A stretch of DNA of 48,916 nt. Source: Pseudomonadota bacterium. GTDB taxonomy: Bacteria > Pseudomonadota > Alphaproteobacteria > Reyranellales > Reyranellaceae. Below, piece after piece: positions 1-8,603 of this stretch. Both the position numbers and the translations under genes were made by a program. The notes under the pieces are model-generated. The model had not been told where the DNA came from, searched no databases, and saw nothing but the letters and a program-made list of their open reading frames with translations. Position 1 is the first letter of the stretch. Each line of letters starts with the position of its first letter. Location of the stretch: contig JAFEBU010000079.1 in the NCBI GenBank assembly GCA_018242505.1, forward strand, positions 1 to 48,916, written 5' to 3'.

Positions 1-104
1 CCAGCAAAGCGCAAGCCCGACCGCAACGAGAAAGGCTCGACCGGACTCCTTTTGTTTTCTTTTATATTTTACATTAGTTAATTTCACTAACATATTGATT
101 AATA
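1..104. other. AT-rich intergenic end of window, no gene supported
   Basis: The first 104 bases lie downstream of the minus-strand operon. Bases 50-104 are strikingly AT-rich compared with the rest of the window. On the minus strand there is a purine-rich AAAAGGAG near 48-55 followed by codons that would give a hydrophobic peptide, but no start codon is visible in a usable position. I see no supported gene here; a downstream gene may begin just beyond the window edge. Confidence 0.4.
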
Positions 105-875
105 TCATAAATCTATGACCAATCCATCGTAACATGGCGAAACATGGGCTGGTATACGCCGTACAAGCTCAGCATAGTCCATATCGATGTGGAGATTGGT
201 CAAAAACGCCCGCTTCGGCGCCACACGCGCAATCCAGCCGAGGGCGAGGTCGAGATGAGCATGCGTCGGATGCGGCCGGTAGCGCATGGCGTCGACGATC
301 AACACCTCGACGCCGCACATGAGACCGAAGGCGGCATCTGTCAGGGCGACCACGTCATTGGCATAGGCGATCCCGCCGAACCGGAAACCGAGTGACGGAA
401 TCGTCCCATGATCTAGGGGGATCGGGGTAACCGCAAGGCCGCTGGCCGCGAAGGGGCCCTCGATCTCATTGGCCCGGTAGAGTGGATTGTAGAACCCGCC
501 CTCTTCCGCCTCGAAACAGTAGCCGAATCTCCGACGTAGAATGCCGAGCGTGCGTTTATCGGCCCAGGCTTCGATGACGCCCTGATGAAACACATACGGC
601 CGCAGATCGTCGATGCCATGACATTGGTCGGCATGGTCGTGTGTCCAGATGACGGCATCCACGCGCTCGACCTTGGCAGCGAGGAGCTGGGCGCGCAGAT
701 CCGGGGAGGTATCGACCAGAACGGTCTTGCCTTGATCCTGCACCAGGATCGAGCAGCGGGTACGCCGGTTCCGGGGATCCTGCGGATCGGCCGCCCCCCA
801 GTCACCCAATCCGCCGTTGCCGCCAACGCGCGGCACGCCACCGGATGTCCCGCAGCCCAGGATCGTCACACGCAT
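105..875 (-). CDS. MBL-fold metallohydrolase (PhnP / cyclic-phosphodiesterase-like)
   Basis: This 256-aa protein has the metallo-beta-lactamase fold signature THDHADQCHG at residues 78-87 (HxHxDxxHG, two-metal site), a short GCGTSGG start typical of the PhnP-like branch, and later metal-ligand candidates in PLDHG and TNLHID. Relatives hydrolyse phosphodiesters, for example the phosphoribosyl cyclic phosphate made in phosphonate breakdown. No phn genes are nearby, so the substrate here is unknown and the housekeeping role is inferred. It overlaps the end of the tatD-type gene by 10 bases and is the last gene of the operon. The same pairing of TatD and MBL hydrolase after metG is common in alphaproteobacteria. 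The family call is firm, the substrate is not. Confidence 0.88.
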   Translation of the reverse strand: MRVTILGCGTSGGVPRVGGNGGLGDWGAADPQDPRNRRTRCSILVQDQGKTVLVDTSPDLRAQLLAAKVERVDAVIWTHDHADQCHGIDDLRPYVFHQGVIEAWADKRTLGILRRRFGYCFEAEEGGFYNPLYRANEIEGPFAASGLAVTPIPLDHGTIPSLGFRFGGIAYANDVVALTDAAFGLMCGVEVLIVDAMRYRPHPTHAHLDLALGWIARVAPKRAFLTNLHIDMDYAELVRRIPAHVSPCYDGLVIDL

Positions 876-1654
876 GCCGACCGCTCCGCTTTTGTAAACA
901 GCCGGAAGAAGTTCTCGGTCGTTGCTGCCTCGAGTTCCCCAACGCCCATGTCCTTGAGCTCTGCGACCTTGGCGGCCGTGTGGGCGGCGAAGGCCGGCTC
1001 ATTGGTCCTGCCACGCTTCGGAACGGGTGCGAGATAGGGCGCGTCGGTCTCGACCAACAGTCGGTCTATCGGCAGGTCGCGAACGATGGCACGCAGGCTG
1101 TCCGCCGCCTTGAAGGTCACGATTCCCGAAATGGAGATGTACATCCCGAGCGCCAGCGCACGCCTCGCGATTGCAGGGCCGGAGCTGAAGCAATGAATCA
1201 GCCCGGTGAAGGCGCCTTTCGCGTACTCCTCCTCCAGGATGTCGCCGGTTTCGGCATCGGCGTCACGGGTATGGACGATCAGCGGCAGGCCCGTCTCGCG
1301 CGCGGCCGCAATGTGGGTACGGAAGCTCTCGGCCTGCTCCTCGCGCGGACTGTGTTCGTAATAGAAGTCGAGGCCGGTCTCGCCGATGCCCACGACCTTG
1401 GGATGCCGGGTCGCTGCGATCAGTCGATCGGGGGCATGCTGCCCCTCCTCCTTCGCTTCGTGCGGGTGCACGCCGACCGAGCACCAAACATTGGCGTGCC
1501 GCTCGGCAATGGCGCGCACGCGATCGAACTGATCGAGTCGCGTTCCGATAGTGAGCATGCCGGCGATCCCCGCTGTCTGCGCCCGCGCCAGGACGCCGGC
1601 TTCATCGTTGGACAGCTCGGGAAAGTCGAGATGGCAGTGACTGTCGATCAGCAT
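866..1654 (-). CDS. tatD: TatD family metal-dependent hydrolase/DNase
   Basis: A 262-aa TIM-barrel metallohydrolase. The N-terminus carries the metal-binding DSHCHLD (residues 4-10), followed by GETGLDFYYEH with the conserved Glu, HTRDAD, HCFS and the C-terminal TDAPYLAP block with the metal-ligand Asp. These are the full set of TatD/YcfH signatures. Members are 3'-5' DNases or D-aminoacyl-tRNA-type hydrolases. It begins one base after the metG stop and overlaps the next gene by 10 bases, so it is cotranslated in the same operon. The choice between YcfH and TatD subfamilies cannot be settled by eye; the position after metG favours the YcfH type. Confidence 0.92.
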   Translation of the reverse strand: MLIDSHCHLDFPELSNDEAGVLARAQTAGIAGMLTIGTRLDQFDRVRAIAERHANVWCSVGVHPHEAKEEGQHAPDRLIAATRHPKVVGIGETGLDFYYEHSPREEQAESFRTHIAAARETGLPLIVHTRDADAETGDILEEEYAKGAFTGLIHCFSSGPAIARRALALGMYISISGIVTFKAADSLRAIVRDLPIDRLLVETDAPYLAPVPKRGRTNEPAFAAHTAAKVAELKDMGVGELEAATTENFFRLFTKAERSACV

Positions 1655-3205
1655 CTAGTTCTCCGCCTTCGCCGCCTCGACAAAACGCGGGAAAACACCC
1701 TGCGGCTTCGGCAAGGTCGTTCCCGGTCGAAGCTCGCGATCAAAGGCGGCAAACGTTCGGCTATCGGTCGGCACAGCAAGCTGATCGAGGATCTTCGCCG
1801 TCGAATCGGGCATGAAGGGCTGCACCAGCAGAGTCACGCGGCGGATGGTTTCGGCCAGCACCCAGAGGACCGTGTCGCGCCGCGCCGGATCGGTCTTGGC
1901 AAGCGCCCAGGGCGCCTGCGCATCGACGTAGCGGTTGGCATCGGCGATCACTTCCCAGATCGCCGCCAAGGCGCGATGGAAGGCCTGCTCGTCGAGCTCC
2001 ATCCGTACGATCGCCAACAGGCCGTGCGCGCGGTCGAGCAGGGCATTGTCGGCAGCCTGCAGCGGCCCCTTGGCCGGCACCTTGCCCTCACAGCTCTTGC
2101 CGACGATCGACAGCACGCGCTGACAGAGATTGCCGTAGGCGTTTGCGAGATCGCCGTTGAGGCGACCGATCAGGGCACGTCTCTGGAAATCGCCATCGTT
2201 GCCGAATGGTACCTCGCGCAGCAGGAAGTAACGTACCGGATCCAGTCCGTAGGTTTTCGCGAGTTCAATCGGATCGATGACATTGCCGAGAGACTTGGAG
2301 ATCTTCTGGCCCTCGTTCGTCCACCAGCCATGCGCGAAGACGCGTTTGGGGAGTGCAAGCCCGGCCGCCATCAGGAAGGCCGGCCAGAATACGCAATGGA
2401 AGCGGATGATGTCCTTGCCGACCATATGAAGATCGGCCGGCCAGTATTTCCAGAGCGGATTGTTCGTATCCGGATAGCCGCATTCGGTGATGTAGTTCGT
2501 GAGGGCGTCCAGCCACACATACATGATGTGTTTGGAATCACCTGGCACAGGGACGCCCCAGGAGAAGCTGGTGCGCGAGACCGAAAGGTCCTGCAGCCCC
2601 CCCTTCACGAAGCTGATGACTTCATTGCGCCGGCTCTCGGGTCCGATGAAATCCGGGTTCTTCTCGTAGAAGGTCAGCAGCCGATCGGCCCAGGCCGAGA
2701 GTTTGAAGAAGTAGGATGGCTCCTCGACCCATTCGACCTCGGCACCGGTCGAGATGGCGCGCCGCTTGTTATCGGGTCCGACCTCGGTCTCACCTTCCAC
2801 GAAATAGGTTTCGTCGCGCACCGAATACCAACCGGCATACTTGCCGAGATAGATATCGCCGGCCGCCACCAGCTTTTCCCACAGCGCCTGGCAGGCCGCG
2901 TAGTGCCGGGGTTCGGTCGTGCGGATGAAGTTGTCGGGGCTGTAGTTCATGGCGACGACAAGGTCGCGGAAGGACTGGCTCACCTTGTCGGTGAAGGCCT
3001 GCGGCGCCATGCCGGCTGCCGCTGCGGCCTTCTCGATCTTCTGGCCGTGCTCGTCGGTGCCGGTAAGGAAATGGACATCGCGCCCGTCCAGCCGCATGAA
3101 ACGCGCCAACACATCGCAGGCGAGGCTGGTATAGGCGTGCCCGATGTGGGGCACGTCGTTTACATAGTAGATGGGCGTCGTGATGTAATATGTGCGACTC
3201 GACAT
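1655..3205 (-). CDS. metG: methionine--tRNA ligase
   Basis: A 516-aa class I aminoacyl-tRNA synthetase that charges tRNA-Met. The HIGH motif is HIGH at residues 20-23 (after NDVP), the KMSKS loop is KISKS at 301-305, and the TGTDEHG and WLDALTNY blocks are those of MetRS. There are no paired Cys knuckles in the connective insertion, so this is the zinc-free short form usual in alphaproteobacteria, and it lacks the C-terminal tRNA-binding dimerisation domain of the E. coli protein. It follows holB after 53 bases and is directly followed by the TatD gene. The 5' leader at 3206-3258 contains GC-rich inverted segments (CTCCGG/CCGGAG), which may form a weak structure. Confidence 0.97.
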   Translation of the reverse strand: MSSRTYYITTPIYYVNDVPHIGHAYTSLACDVLARFMRLDGRDVHFLTGTDEHGQKIEKAAAAAGMAPQAFTDKVSQSFRDLVVAMNYSPDNFIRTTEPRHYAACQALWEKLVAAGDIYLGKYAGWYSVRDETYFVEGETEVGPDNKRRAISTGAEVEWVEEPSYFFKLSAWADRLLTFYEKNPDFIGPESRRNEVISFVKGGLQDLSVSRTSFSWGVPVPGDSKHIMYVWLDALTNYITECGYPDTNNPLWKYWPADLHMVGKDIIRFHCVFWPAFLMAAGLALPKRVFAHGWWTNEGQKISKSLGNVIDPIELAKTYGLDPVRYFLLREVPFGNDGDFQRRALIGRLNGDLANAYGNLCQRVLSIVGKSCEGKVPAKGPLQAADNALLDRAHGLLAIVRMELDEQAFHRALAAIWEVIADANRYVDAQAPWALAKTDPARRDTVLWVLAETIRRVTLLVQPFMPDSTAKILDQLAVPTDSRTFAAFDRELRPGTTLPKPQGVFPRFVEAAKAEN

Positions 3206-3258
3206 GATGCCTGAACTCCGGACTGTCGCCCCTCTCCCGGAGCGCCGGGTTCAGCGCC

Positions 3259-4386
3259 TTAGCGCATCGCCGATTGGAGAGCCAGGAAGCTGACGAGCAC
3301 CGCCTGCTTGCGATCGAGATTGACGGCGTCGGTACGGGACAACAGATGGGCGACCTTTTCCCACGCCTCCATCCAGCGATCAAGGCTCGCCGCGGCCAAC
3401 AATCTTGCCTGCAGGCCACGCTCGGCCGCCACGATTGCGGCCCTCTCTTCACCTACGGCGGCCCAGCGGGCCAGTTCCTTCAACCATCCGTCGAGCAGAT
3501 AGTTGAGGGAACGCCAGTCGGCATTCGCCTCCTCGCCACGGCGTGCAAAGCGTTCGGCGAAACCGTGCAAGCGCGCCATGTCGAGATCAGGCAGAGTCGC
3601 CAGTACCTCCATCATATCGCGGTAGAGGCCGAGGCTTCCCGCGCTCGCAAGCTCGAGCGCGCGGCCAACGCTGCCGTCGGCGAGACCGGCCAGCGCCTCC
3701 CTCTCCTCCTGCGGGACAGACGGCGCATATTCTCCCACCAATCGCACCACCGTCTCTTTCGATAGCGGATGCAACGGCAGGCGCCGGCAGCGCGAGCGGA
3801 TCGTCGGCAGCAGGCGCCCGGGAGCGTGCGCCACGATCAGCAGAACGGCGTTGGGCGGCGGTTCCTCGAGAACCTTAAGCACGGCGTTGGCGGCATTGCG
3901 ATTCATCTCGTCGGCGGCATCGACAATCGCAACACGCCACGCACCCATTGCCGGCGTCATGTGCATGAATTCACCCAGGCCGCGCACGTCGTCGACCGAG
4001 ATCTCGGCGCGAATACGCCCGGTGTCGGGATTGAGGCTGCGGCGAAGGTGGAACAGGTCGGGATGCGAACGCGCATCGACCAGCGCCCGGCCTGGCGCGT
4101 CGGCAGCCACGTCGAGGCCATCCGTCGTGCCGGCGAACAGGCCGCCCTGTTGGCCGGCCAACAGGAAGCGCGCAAAGCGCCAGGCGAGCGTCGCCTTGCC
4201 GATGCCGCGGGGTCCGGTGATCAGCCAGGCATGATGCAATCGGCCACTTTTCTGGGCCGTCAGCATCGTCCGCTCCGCGGCCTCGTGTCCAATCAGGCGA
4301 TCGTTGCGCCAGGGCGGCGGCCAATCGTACGGCCATTCAAGCTTTTCGAGCTCCGCCGGATCAGCGCTCGTCTTGCCGCGCGCCAT
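3259..4386 (-). CDS. holB: DNA polymerase III subunit delta'
   Basis: A 375-aa AAA+ protein of the clamp loader. A Walker A motif GPRGIGKA lies at residues 58-65, following HHAWLITG, the hallmark of delta'. It is followed by the DVRGLGEFMH and VDAADEMNRNAANAVLKVLEEPP stretch containing the Walker B/sensor region. The four-Cys zinc module of E. coli delta' is absent, as in many alphaproteobacteria. It sits 4 bases downstream of tmk, an almost universal pairing, and upstream of metG, so the three are one transcription unit. Within the holoenzyme it helps load the beta clamp with gamma/tau and delta. Confidence 0.94.
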   Translation of the reverse strand: MARGKTSADPAELEKLEWPYDWPPPWRNDRLIGHEAAERTMLTAQKSGRLHHAWLITGPRGIGKATLAWRFARFLLAGQQGGLFAGTTDGLDVAADAPGRALVDARSHPDLFHLRRSLNPDTGRIRAEISVDDVRGLGEFMHMTPAMGAWRVAIVDAADEMNRNAANAVLKVLEEPPPNAVLLIVAHAPGRLLPTIRSRCRRLPLHPLSKETVVRLVGEYAPSVPQEEREALAGLADGSVGRALELASAGSLGLYRDMMEVLATLPDLDMARLHGFAERFARRGEEANADWRSLNYLLDGWLKELARWAAVGEERAAIVAAERGLQARLLAAASLDRWMEAWEKVAHLLSRTDAVNLDRKQAVLVSFLALQSAMR

Positions 4387-4390
4387 CGGC

Positions 4391-5029
4391 TCAGGCCCCC
4401 AGCCGTTCGCCGACGATGCGCGTCACATCGCGCGTCACGGCTTCGACCTCGCGATCCGTATCGATCACCGCACACCGAACCGGTTCGCGTCTGGCGATCT
4501 CCAGGAAGCCCGCGCGGACCCGGTCGTGAAAGGTGCGCGGCAGGCTTTCATAGCGCGTCTCTACACCGCGCCGAGTGGCGGCACGAGCCAAGCCGGCTTC
4601 CACTGGCAAATCGAGGATCAGCGTGAGATCCGGCCCGAAATCGCCGATGGCGATCGCGTACAATCGGTCGAGCATGGAAAGGTCGAGGCCGTGGCCATAG
4701 CCTTGATAGGCACGTGTGGAATCGGCAAAGCGGTCACTCACGACCCATGTGCCACGATCGAGCGCTGGCCATACGGTCGCATGCAAATGATCGCGGCGGG
4801 CTGCGAAATGCAGCAGTGCCTCGGTCATCCCGTCCCACCGATCGGCTGGCCCTTCGACCAGGAGTTTTCGGATCATCTCGGCGCCGGGTGAGCCACCGGG
4901 CTCACGAGTGGTCAGCACGGTATGTCCGTGCGATTCGAGCCAGCTCTTGAGGCGCGAGATCTGTGTCGACTTCCCTGCCCCCTCTCCGCCCTCCAAGGTG
5001 ATGAAGCGCCCGCGGACGGCTGCCGTCAC
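4391..5029 (-). CDS. tmk: dTMP kinase
   Basis: A 212-aa thymidylate kinase that phosphorylates dTMP to dTDP. The P-loop is GGEGAGKS at residues 14-21 after FITLE, the DRFADSTRAYQGYG segment provides the DR(Y/F) nucleotide-binding motif, and TREPGGSPGAE is the family signature. Length is normal. Its start overlaps the stop of the carboxypeptidase gene by 4 bases (ATGA arrangement), implying translational coupling, and holB follows 4 bases later. Confidence 0.96.
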   Translation of the reverse strand: MTAAVRGRFITLEGGEGAGKSTQISRLKSWLESHGHTVLTTREPGGSPGAEMIRKLLVEGPADRWDGMTEALLHFAARRDHLHATVWPALDRGTWVVSDRFADSTRAYQGYGHGLDLSMLDRLYAIAIGDFGPDLTLILDLPVEAGLARAATRRGVETRYESLPRTFHDRVRAGFLEIARREPVRCAVIDTDREVEAVTRDVTRIVGERLGA

Positions 5030-6333
5030 GAGAGCCAGCCAAGCAGGTAGTGGCGAGCCGTGGCCGCGAGGCGGCCGACGATGCCGAGTTTTGCGACATC
5101 GGCGCCCGTCTCCAGCGGATATTCGACCGTGCGTCCATCGGGCATGGTGACCGCGGCGACGCCAACTTTTGTTCCCTTGACGATCGGCGCGGCAAGCGGG
5201 CCATCAAACTTCGCAACGGCGCGCGGCAGCGCCGACTGGCCGACGACGGTCGTGATCTTGACGTCAGTCGGAATGACAAGCGGCACCTTGTCCTGCACGC
5301 CCAGCCACACCGGCGCTTCCGCCAGGGCGTCGCCGGTGCGCAGGATCGTCGTATTGCTGGTCTCGCGGAATCCCCACTCGATCAGCCTCGCGGTCTCGCG
5401 CGCGCGATCGGCGATCGATTCGAGACCATTCAGGACGAGAATGAGACGACGCCCGTCACGGACGGCCGATGTGGTCTGGCCGTAGCCACCTTCCTCGGTG
5501 TGACCGGTCTTGAGGCCGTCCACACCGGGCACGGTCTTGAGTTCGAGGTTGCGGTTGGGCTGTGTCTTGCCATTATAGGTGAATTCGCGCTGCGCATAGT
5601 GGCGATAAAGCTGCGGGAAGTCCTTGATCGTGTGCTCGGCCAGTCGGGCAAGATCGGCAGCGGTCACGAACTGGCCCTCTGCCGGCCAGCCCGACGCATT
5701 CTTGAAGACCGAGCCTTTCAGACCGAGTTCGTGGGCCTTCTTGTTCATACGGTCGGCGAAAGCTTCCTCGCTGCCGGCCATGCCTTCCGCCACTGCGACG
5801 CTGGCGTCGTTGCCCGAGTCCACGATGATGCCTTGGATCAGGTCGGCGACGCTCGCCTCGGCGCCAAGTTCCAGGAACATGGTCGAAGAATGGACCCCGC
5901 GGGTGATCGCATACGCCCGATCGCTGACCTTGAATTGGGTCTCCGGCTTGAGCTTGCCCGACGCCAATCCCTCGAACAGGAGATACGTCGTCATCATCTT
6001 CGCCATCGACGATGGCGCCATCGGCTTGTCCGCATCCTTGGCCAGCAGCACAGTGTCGGTCTGCATGTCGATCATATAAGCGAAGCGGGCGATCGTGGTG
6101 GGCCCGATTTGCGACGGCGCGGCAGCATCCAGTTTCGCTGCCTGTGCGGCGGCCGCCTGCTTGGGGCCCATCGGCTTGGTCGCGGGCTTTGTGGCGGGTT
6201 TCTGCGCCTGCGTCCGTTTTGCCGGGGTTTGCTGAGCATGAGCTACGGGGGCGAAGGCTGCACCATTTGCCATCGCGAGAAAGGCAACAATCAAGAACAG
6301 TCGATCAATCCGCCACGACACGAGCATCACCAT
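5026..6333 (-). CDS. dacC: D-alanyl-D-alanine carboxypeptidase (low-molecular-weight PBP)
   Basis: A 435-aa serine peptidase (S11) of the periplasm. A signal peptide ends near residue 33 (hydrophobic stretch 11-30 then AHA-QQ), followed by a Lys/Ala/Pro-rich linker and the catalytic domain. The three PBP motifs are all present: SMAK at 109-112, SGN at 173-175 and KTG at 275-277. A C-terminal domain ends in a hydrophobic amphipathic tail as in PBP5/6. It trims the terminal D-Ala of peptidoglycan stems. The start overlaps the rlpA stop by 29 bases; the internal ATG at 6327 has the better-spaced GGGG and could be the true start. The gene letter (dacA, C or F) is a convention rather than something visible. 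Confidence 0.93.
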   Translation of the reverse strand: MVMLVSWRIDRLFLIVAFLAMANGAAFAPVAHAQQTPAKRTQAQKPATKPATKPMGPKQAAAAQAAKLDAAAPSQIGPTTIARFAYMIDMQTDTVLLAKDADKPMAPSSMAKMMTTYLLFEGLASGKLKPETQFKVSDRAYAITRGVHSSTMFLELGAEASVADLIQGIIVDSGNDASVAVAEGMAGSEEAFADRMNKKAHELGLKGSVFKNASGWPAEGQFVTAADLARLAEHTIKDFPQLYRHYAQREFTYNGKTQPNRNLELKTVPGVDGLKTGHTEEGGYGQTTSAVRDGRRLILVLNGLESIADRARETARLIEWGFRETSNTTILRTGDALAEAPVWLGVQDKVPLVIPTDVKITTVVGQSALPRAVAKFDGPLAAPIVKGTKVGVAAVTMPDGRTVEYPLETGADVAKLGIVGRLAATARHYLLGWLS

Positions 6334-7375
6334 ACCCCGAACGCTTCAGCCGATCGGCGACAATGCCGGCGGCATCGGAAGTCGTATACGGCCCGAGACG
6401 AACGCGAAAGACTTCGCGCCCACCGGACAAGGCCTGAGAAATCTCGGTTGACCCGTAGCTGGCAATCAAGCCGCGCTGCCGCTCGGCATTGGTCATATTC
6501 GAGAAGGCCCCCGCCTGCACGTAGTACCCTCCGGGTGGATGCGCCGAGAGAGAGGCAATTGTGGGGCCGTTTGCACTCACCGGACGCACCAGGCCTGGCG
6601 CCGCCGGCGGCGCTGCAGGTGGCGTCGCCCACACGAGCTGATCAGCCGGTCGCGGCGGTGCGGGCTGGTGCGACTGCGGCGGCAGTGACGGCGGCGGTGT
6701 GGGCGTTGGCGGGGGCGGAGCCGAGGGCGGTGGTGGTGGCGGTGCCTGCGCAACAGCCGTCGGCGGTGGCGCCGCGCTGCCACCAGACTGCACGCGAGCG
6801 ATGGCTGCCTCCTGCTCCGCTGGCCCGCCGCCGCTCAAGGCCACTTCTTTCACGGCCATGCTCTCCGCCGGGAGCTGATCGATGCGGATGTGGGCCGTCC
6901 CGGTACGGATCATGCCCAGCTCTTCCGCCGTGGCGCGGGATACGTCGAGAATACGGCTGCGAGCGTAGGGCCCGCGATCGTTGATGCGCACCGTGGTCGA
7001 GCGTCCATTGTCGAGATTGGTAACCCGGACAACGCTCGGCATCTGGAGCGTCCGGTGCGCTGCAGTCCGCTCGGACTGATTGTAGACCTCGCCATTGGCG
7101 GTATTGCGGCCGTGGAAGCCTGGCCCGTACCACGACGCCACACCCGTCTCGACGTGGTTGAATTCTTCCCGAGGCACGTAGGTCACGCCGTCGATCGTGT
7201 AGGGATTGCCGACCTTGTACATCCCCCGGCTGGCGACGGAACTGCCGCCGCGATGGGAAGCGCAGCCGGCCATCGATGCCGCTAACGTCAACAAGGCACA
7301 GCCCCGGATGAGCTGTGCGCGTCGAGCATGGGACATTCCAACCAGTAGTGTCATTTGACGGGAAACATACCTCAT
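6305..7375 (-). CDS. rlpA: septal ring lytic transglycosylase RlpA-like lipoprotein
   Basis: A protein of about 356 aa with a lipobox ASMAGC after a hydrophobic segment, so a lipid-anchored envelope protein. The double-psi beta-barrel domain follows (GVASWYGPGFHGRNTANGE through INDRGPYARSR to ILDVSRATAEELGM), then a long proline-rich linker, then a C-terminal SPOR domain (GGYYVQAGAFSN to the end) that binds denuded septal glycan. RlpA cleaves such strands during division. ATG codons at 7375, 7354 and 7336 are all possible; 7375 is chosen because GGGAA lies 7 bases upstream and it is closest to the previous gene. That region is enclosed by a hairpin, described separately. It is followed by the carboxypeptidase gene with 29 bases overlap. 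Confidence 0.9.
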   Translation of the reverse strand: MRYVSRQMTLLVGMSHARRAQLIRGCALLTLAASMAGCASHRGGSSVASRGMYKVGNPYTIDGVTYVPREEFNHVETGVASWYGPGFHGRNTANGEVYNQSERTAAHRTLQMPSVVRVTNLDNGRSTTVRINDRGPYARSRILDVSRATAEELGMIRTGTAHIRIDQLPAESMAVKEVALSGGGPAEQEAAIARVQSGGSAAPPPTAVAQAPPPPPPSAPPPPTPTPPPSLPPQSHQPAPPRPADQLVWATPPAAPPAAPGLVRPVSANGPTIASLSAHPPGGYYVQAGAFSNMTNAERQRGLIASYGSTEISQALSGGREVFRVRLGPYTTSDAAGIVADRLKRSGYGDARVVAD

Positions 7376-7391
7376 CTTGAGGTTCCCGTCA
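7356..7391 (-). promoter_or_regulatory. hairpin enclosing rlpA ribosome-binding site and start
   Basis: The sequence TGACGGGAA (7356-7364 on the plus strand) is perfectly complementary to TTCCCGTCA (7383-7391). Inside it CCTCA/TGAGG can pair around a 3-base loop. Read on the minus strand, the outer stem begins with the TGA stop codon of the upstream transglycosylase gene, contains the GGGAA that would be the ribosome-binding site of rlpA, and the ATG at 7375 lies at the top of the inner stem. No U-tract follows, so an intrinsic terminator is less likely than a translational coupling structure. Confidence 0.5.
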
Positions 7392-8276
7392 GGTGGCGGC
7401 GATCCGGTCGGAGAGCAGGCCGACCGCGAGAGCGAAAAAGTCAGACTGGTTCCAGCGCAGGATGGCGCGGAAATTCTCGGTCGTCCGGAACGCCGGGCCA
7501 CCAGCACCGCTTGGCCGGACGATCCTTTCGCCTTTGCGGGCCGTGGCCGAGCCTTCCACTTCCTCGCCCCATCCCAGGCCCGGCCGCCACCCGACACGAT
7601 GCAGGTAGTTGACCGTCGAGGCGAAGACATCTGCTTTGCTCGTCCAGATGTCGTAGCGGCCGTCGCCGTCACCATCCGCGGCATAGAGCAGAAACGTGGT
7701 CGGAATGAACTGGCACTGGCCCATCGCGCCGGCCCACGAGCCCTTCATCGCGTGCAGCCCGACATGACCCTGGGACACGATCTTGAGTGCGGCAATGAGT
7801 TGGGCGCGGAAAAACGAGGCGCGAAAGCCGTTGAACGCGAGCGTGGCGAGCGCCGGCACGACCTCGAAATCGCCCAGCCGTTCGCCGTACTTGCTCTCGA
7901 TGCCCCACAGCGCCACGACGACCGAGGGCGGGATGCCTGCAGGTCTTGCAATGCGTTCGACCAACGTGCGGTTTTCCTTCAGGAGCGCGCGCCCCCTGCT
8001 CACCCGCTCCGTCGAGACGACGAGTTCCCGGTATCGTTCGAACGTCATCTTGAACTCGGGCTGGTTGTGCGCGAGTTCGAGAACCTTCGGAATCTGCTGC
8101 ACCGAGCCGAGAGCTGCATCGGCGGTGGCACTGTCGACACCGGCCCGCAAAGCTTCCGCACGCACGCCCTGCAGCCATGCGGAAAAGCGAGCGTCGTTCG
8201 ACTGAGCGTGCGACACCGCGGGAGCAAGCATCAAGCCCGTGCACACAACCCGCCGGCCGACACGAGAGGGGAACAT
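7389..8276 (-). CDS. lytic murein transglycosylase (MltB-like, SLT_2)
   Basis: A 295-aa secreted enzyme with an N-terminal signal peptide ending around VSHAQS. The catalytic Glu is in ALWGIESKYGERLG, and the family blocks GSWAGAMGQCQFIPTTF, ADGDGDGRYDIW and STVNYLHRVGW are all present. It cleaves the MurNAc-GlcNAc bond leaving 1,6-anhydroMurNAc. A consensus GGAGG lies ahead of the start codon. It is the first gene of the envelope/housekeeping run, and its stop codon lies in a hairpin shared with the start of rlpA. Length and motif order match the MltB family without a lipobox, so it is soluble periplasmic. Confidence 0.92.
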   Translation of the reverse strand: MFPSRVGRRVVCTGLMLAPAVSHAQSNDARFSAWLQGVRAEALRAGVDSATADAALGSVQQIPKVLELAHNQPEFKMTFERYRELVVSTERVSRGRALLKENRTLVERIARPAGIPPSVVVALWGIESKYGERLGDFEVVPALATLAFNGFRASFFRAQLIAALKIVSQGHVGLHAMKGSWAGAMGQCQFIPTTFLLYAADGDGDGRYDIWTSKADVFASTVNYLHRVGWRPGLGWGEEVEGSATARKGERIVRPSGAGGPAFRTTENFRAILRWNQSDFFALAVGLLSDRIAAT

Positions 8277-8410
8277 GTCGCCAGATCCTCCAGTTTTGAG
8301 CGAAGGAGGTTATTTAGGTCCTTGTAAATACTGCAAGATGCGCCACGACACCAGAGGCATCCGCATCGCCGGTGTACCGGAAGAGCCAGACAGGCTAACA
8401 AGCGCCTCCC

Positions 8411-8500
8411 GGATGGGTGGCCGAGCGGTTTAAGGCACTGGTCTTGAAAACCAGCGTGGCGGCGACGTCACCGAGGGTTCGAATCCCTCCCCATCCGCCA
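8411..8500 (+). tRNA. tRNA-Ser(TGA)
   Basis: A 90-base class II tRNA. The acceptor stem is GGATGGG paired with CCCATCC, with discriminator G and an encoded CCA. The anticodon stem CTGGT/ACCAG holds the loop CTTGAAA with anticodon TGA at 8445-8447, which decodes UCN serine codons. The long variable arm (GTGGCGGCGACGTCAC) is as expected for tRNA-Ser, and the T loop GTTCGAATC is canonical. It borders the decayed region to its right. Confidence 0.97.
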
Positions 8501-8603
8501 CAAACCGCCGACTGCCGCACGAAATTGATAGTCTTTCCCCGAATTATCATGGTGATAGCGGATTTAATGTACTCGGATATGCTTGGGCTTCACACACGCC
8601 TCA

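Noticed and set aside
845..3214. Long plus-strand open frame of 789 codons
   Set aside because: It is antisense to tatD and metG, has no recognisable domain, and arises from the high GC content that suppresses stops in the mirror frame.
5050..6984. Long plus-strand open frame of 644 codons
   Set aside because: It is the antisense shadow of the carboxypeptidase and rlpA genes, which have full motif sets on the minus strand.
8411..8500. tRNA 3' end as a phage or island attachment site
   Set aside because: No repeated copy of the tRNA 3' sequence was found between 8500 and 13240, and no integrase gene is present.
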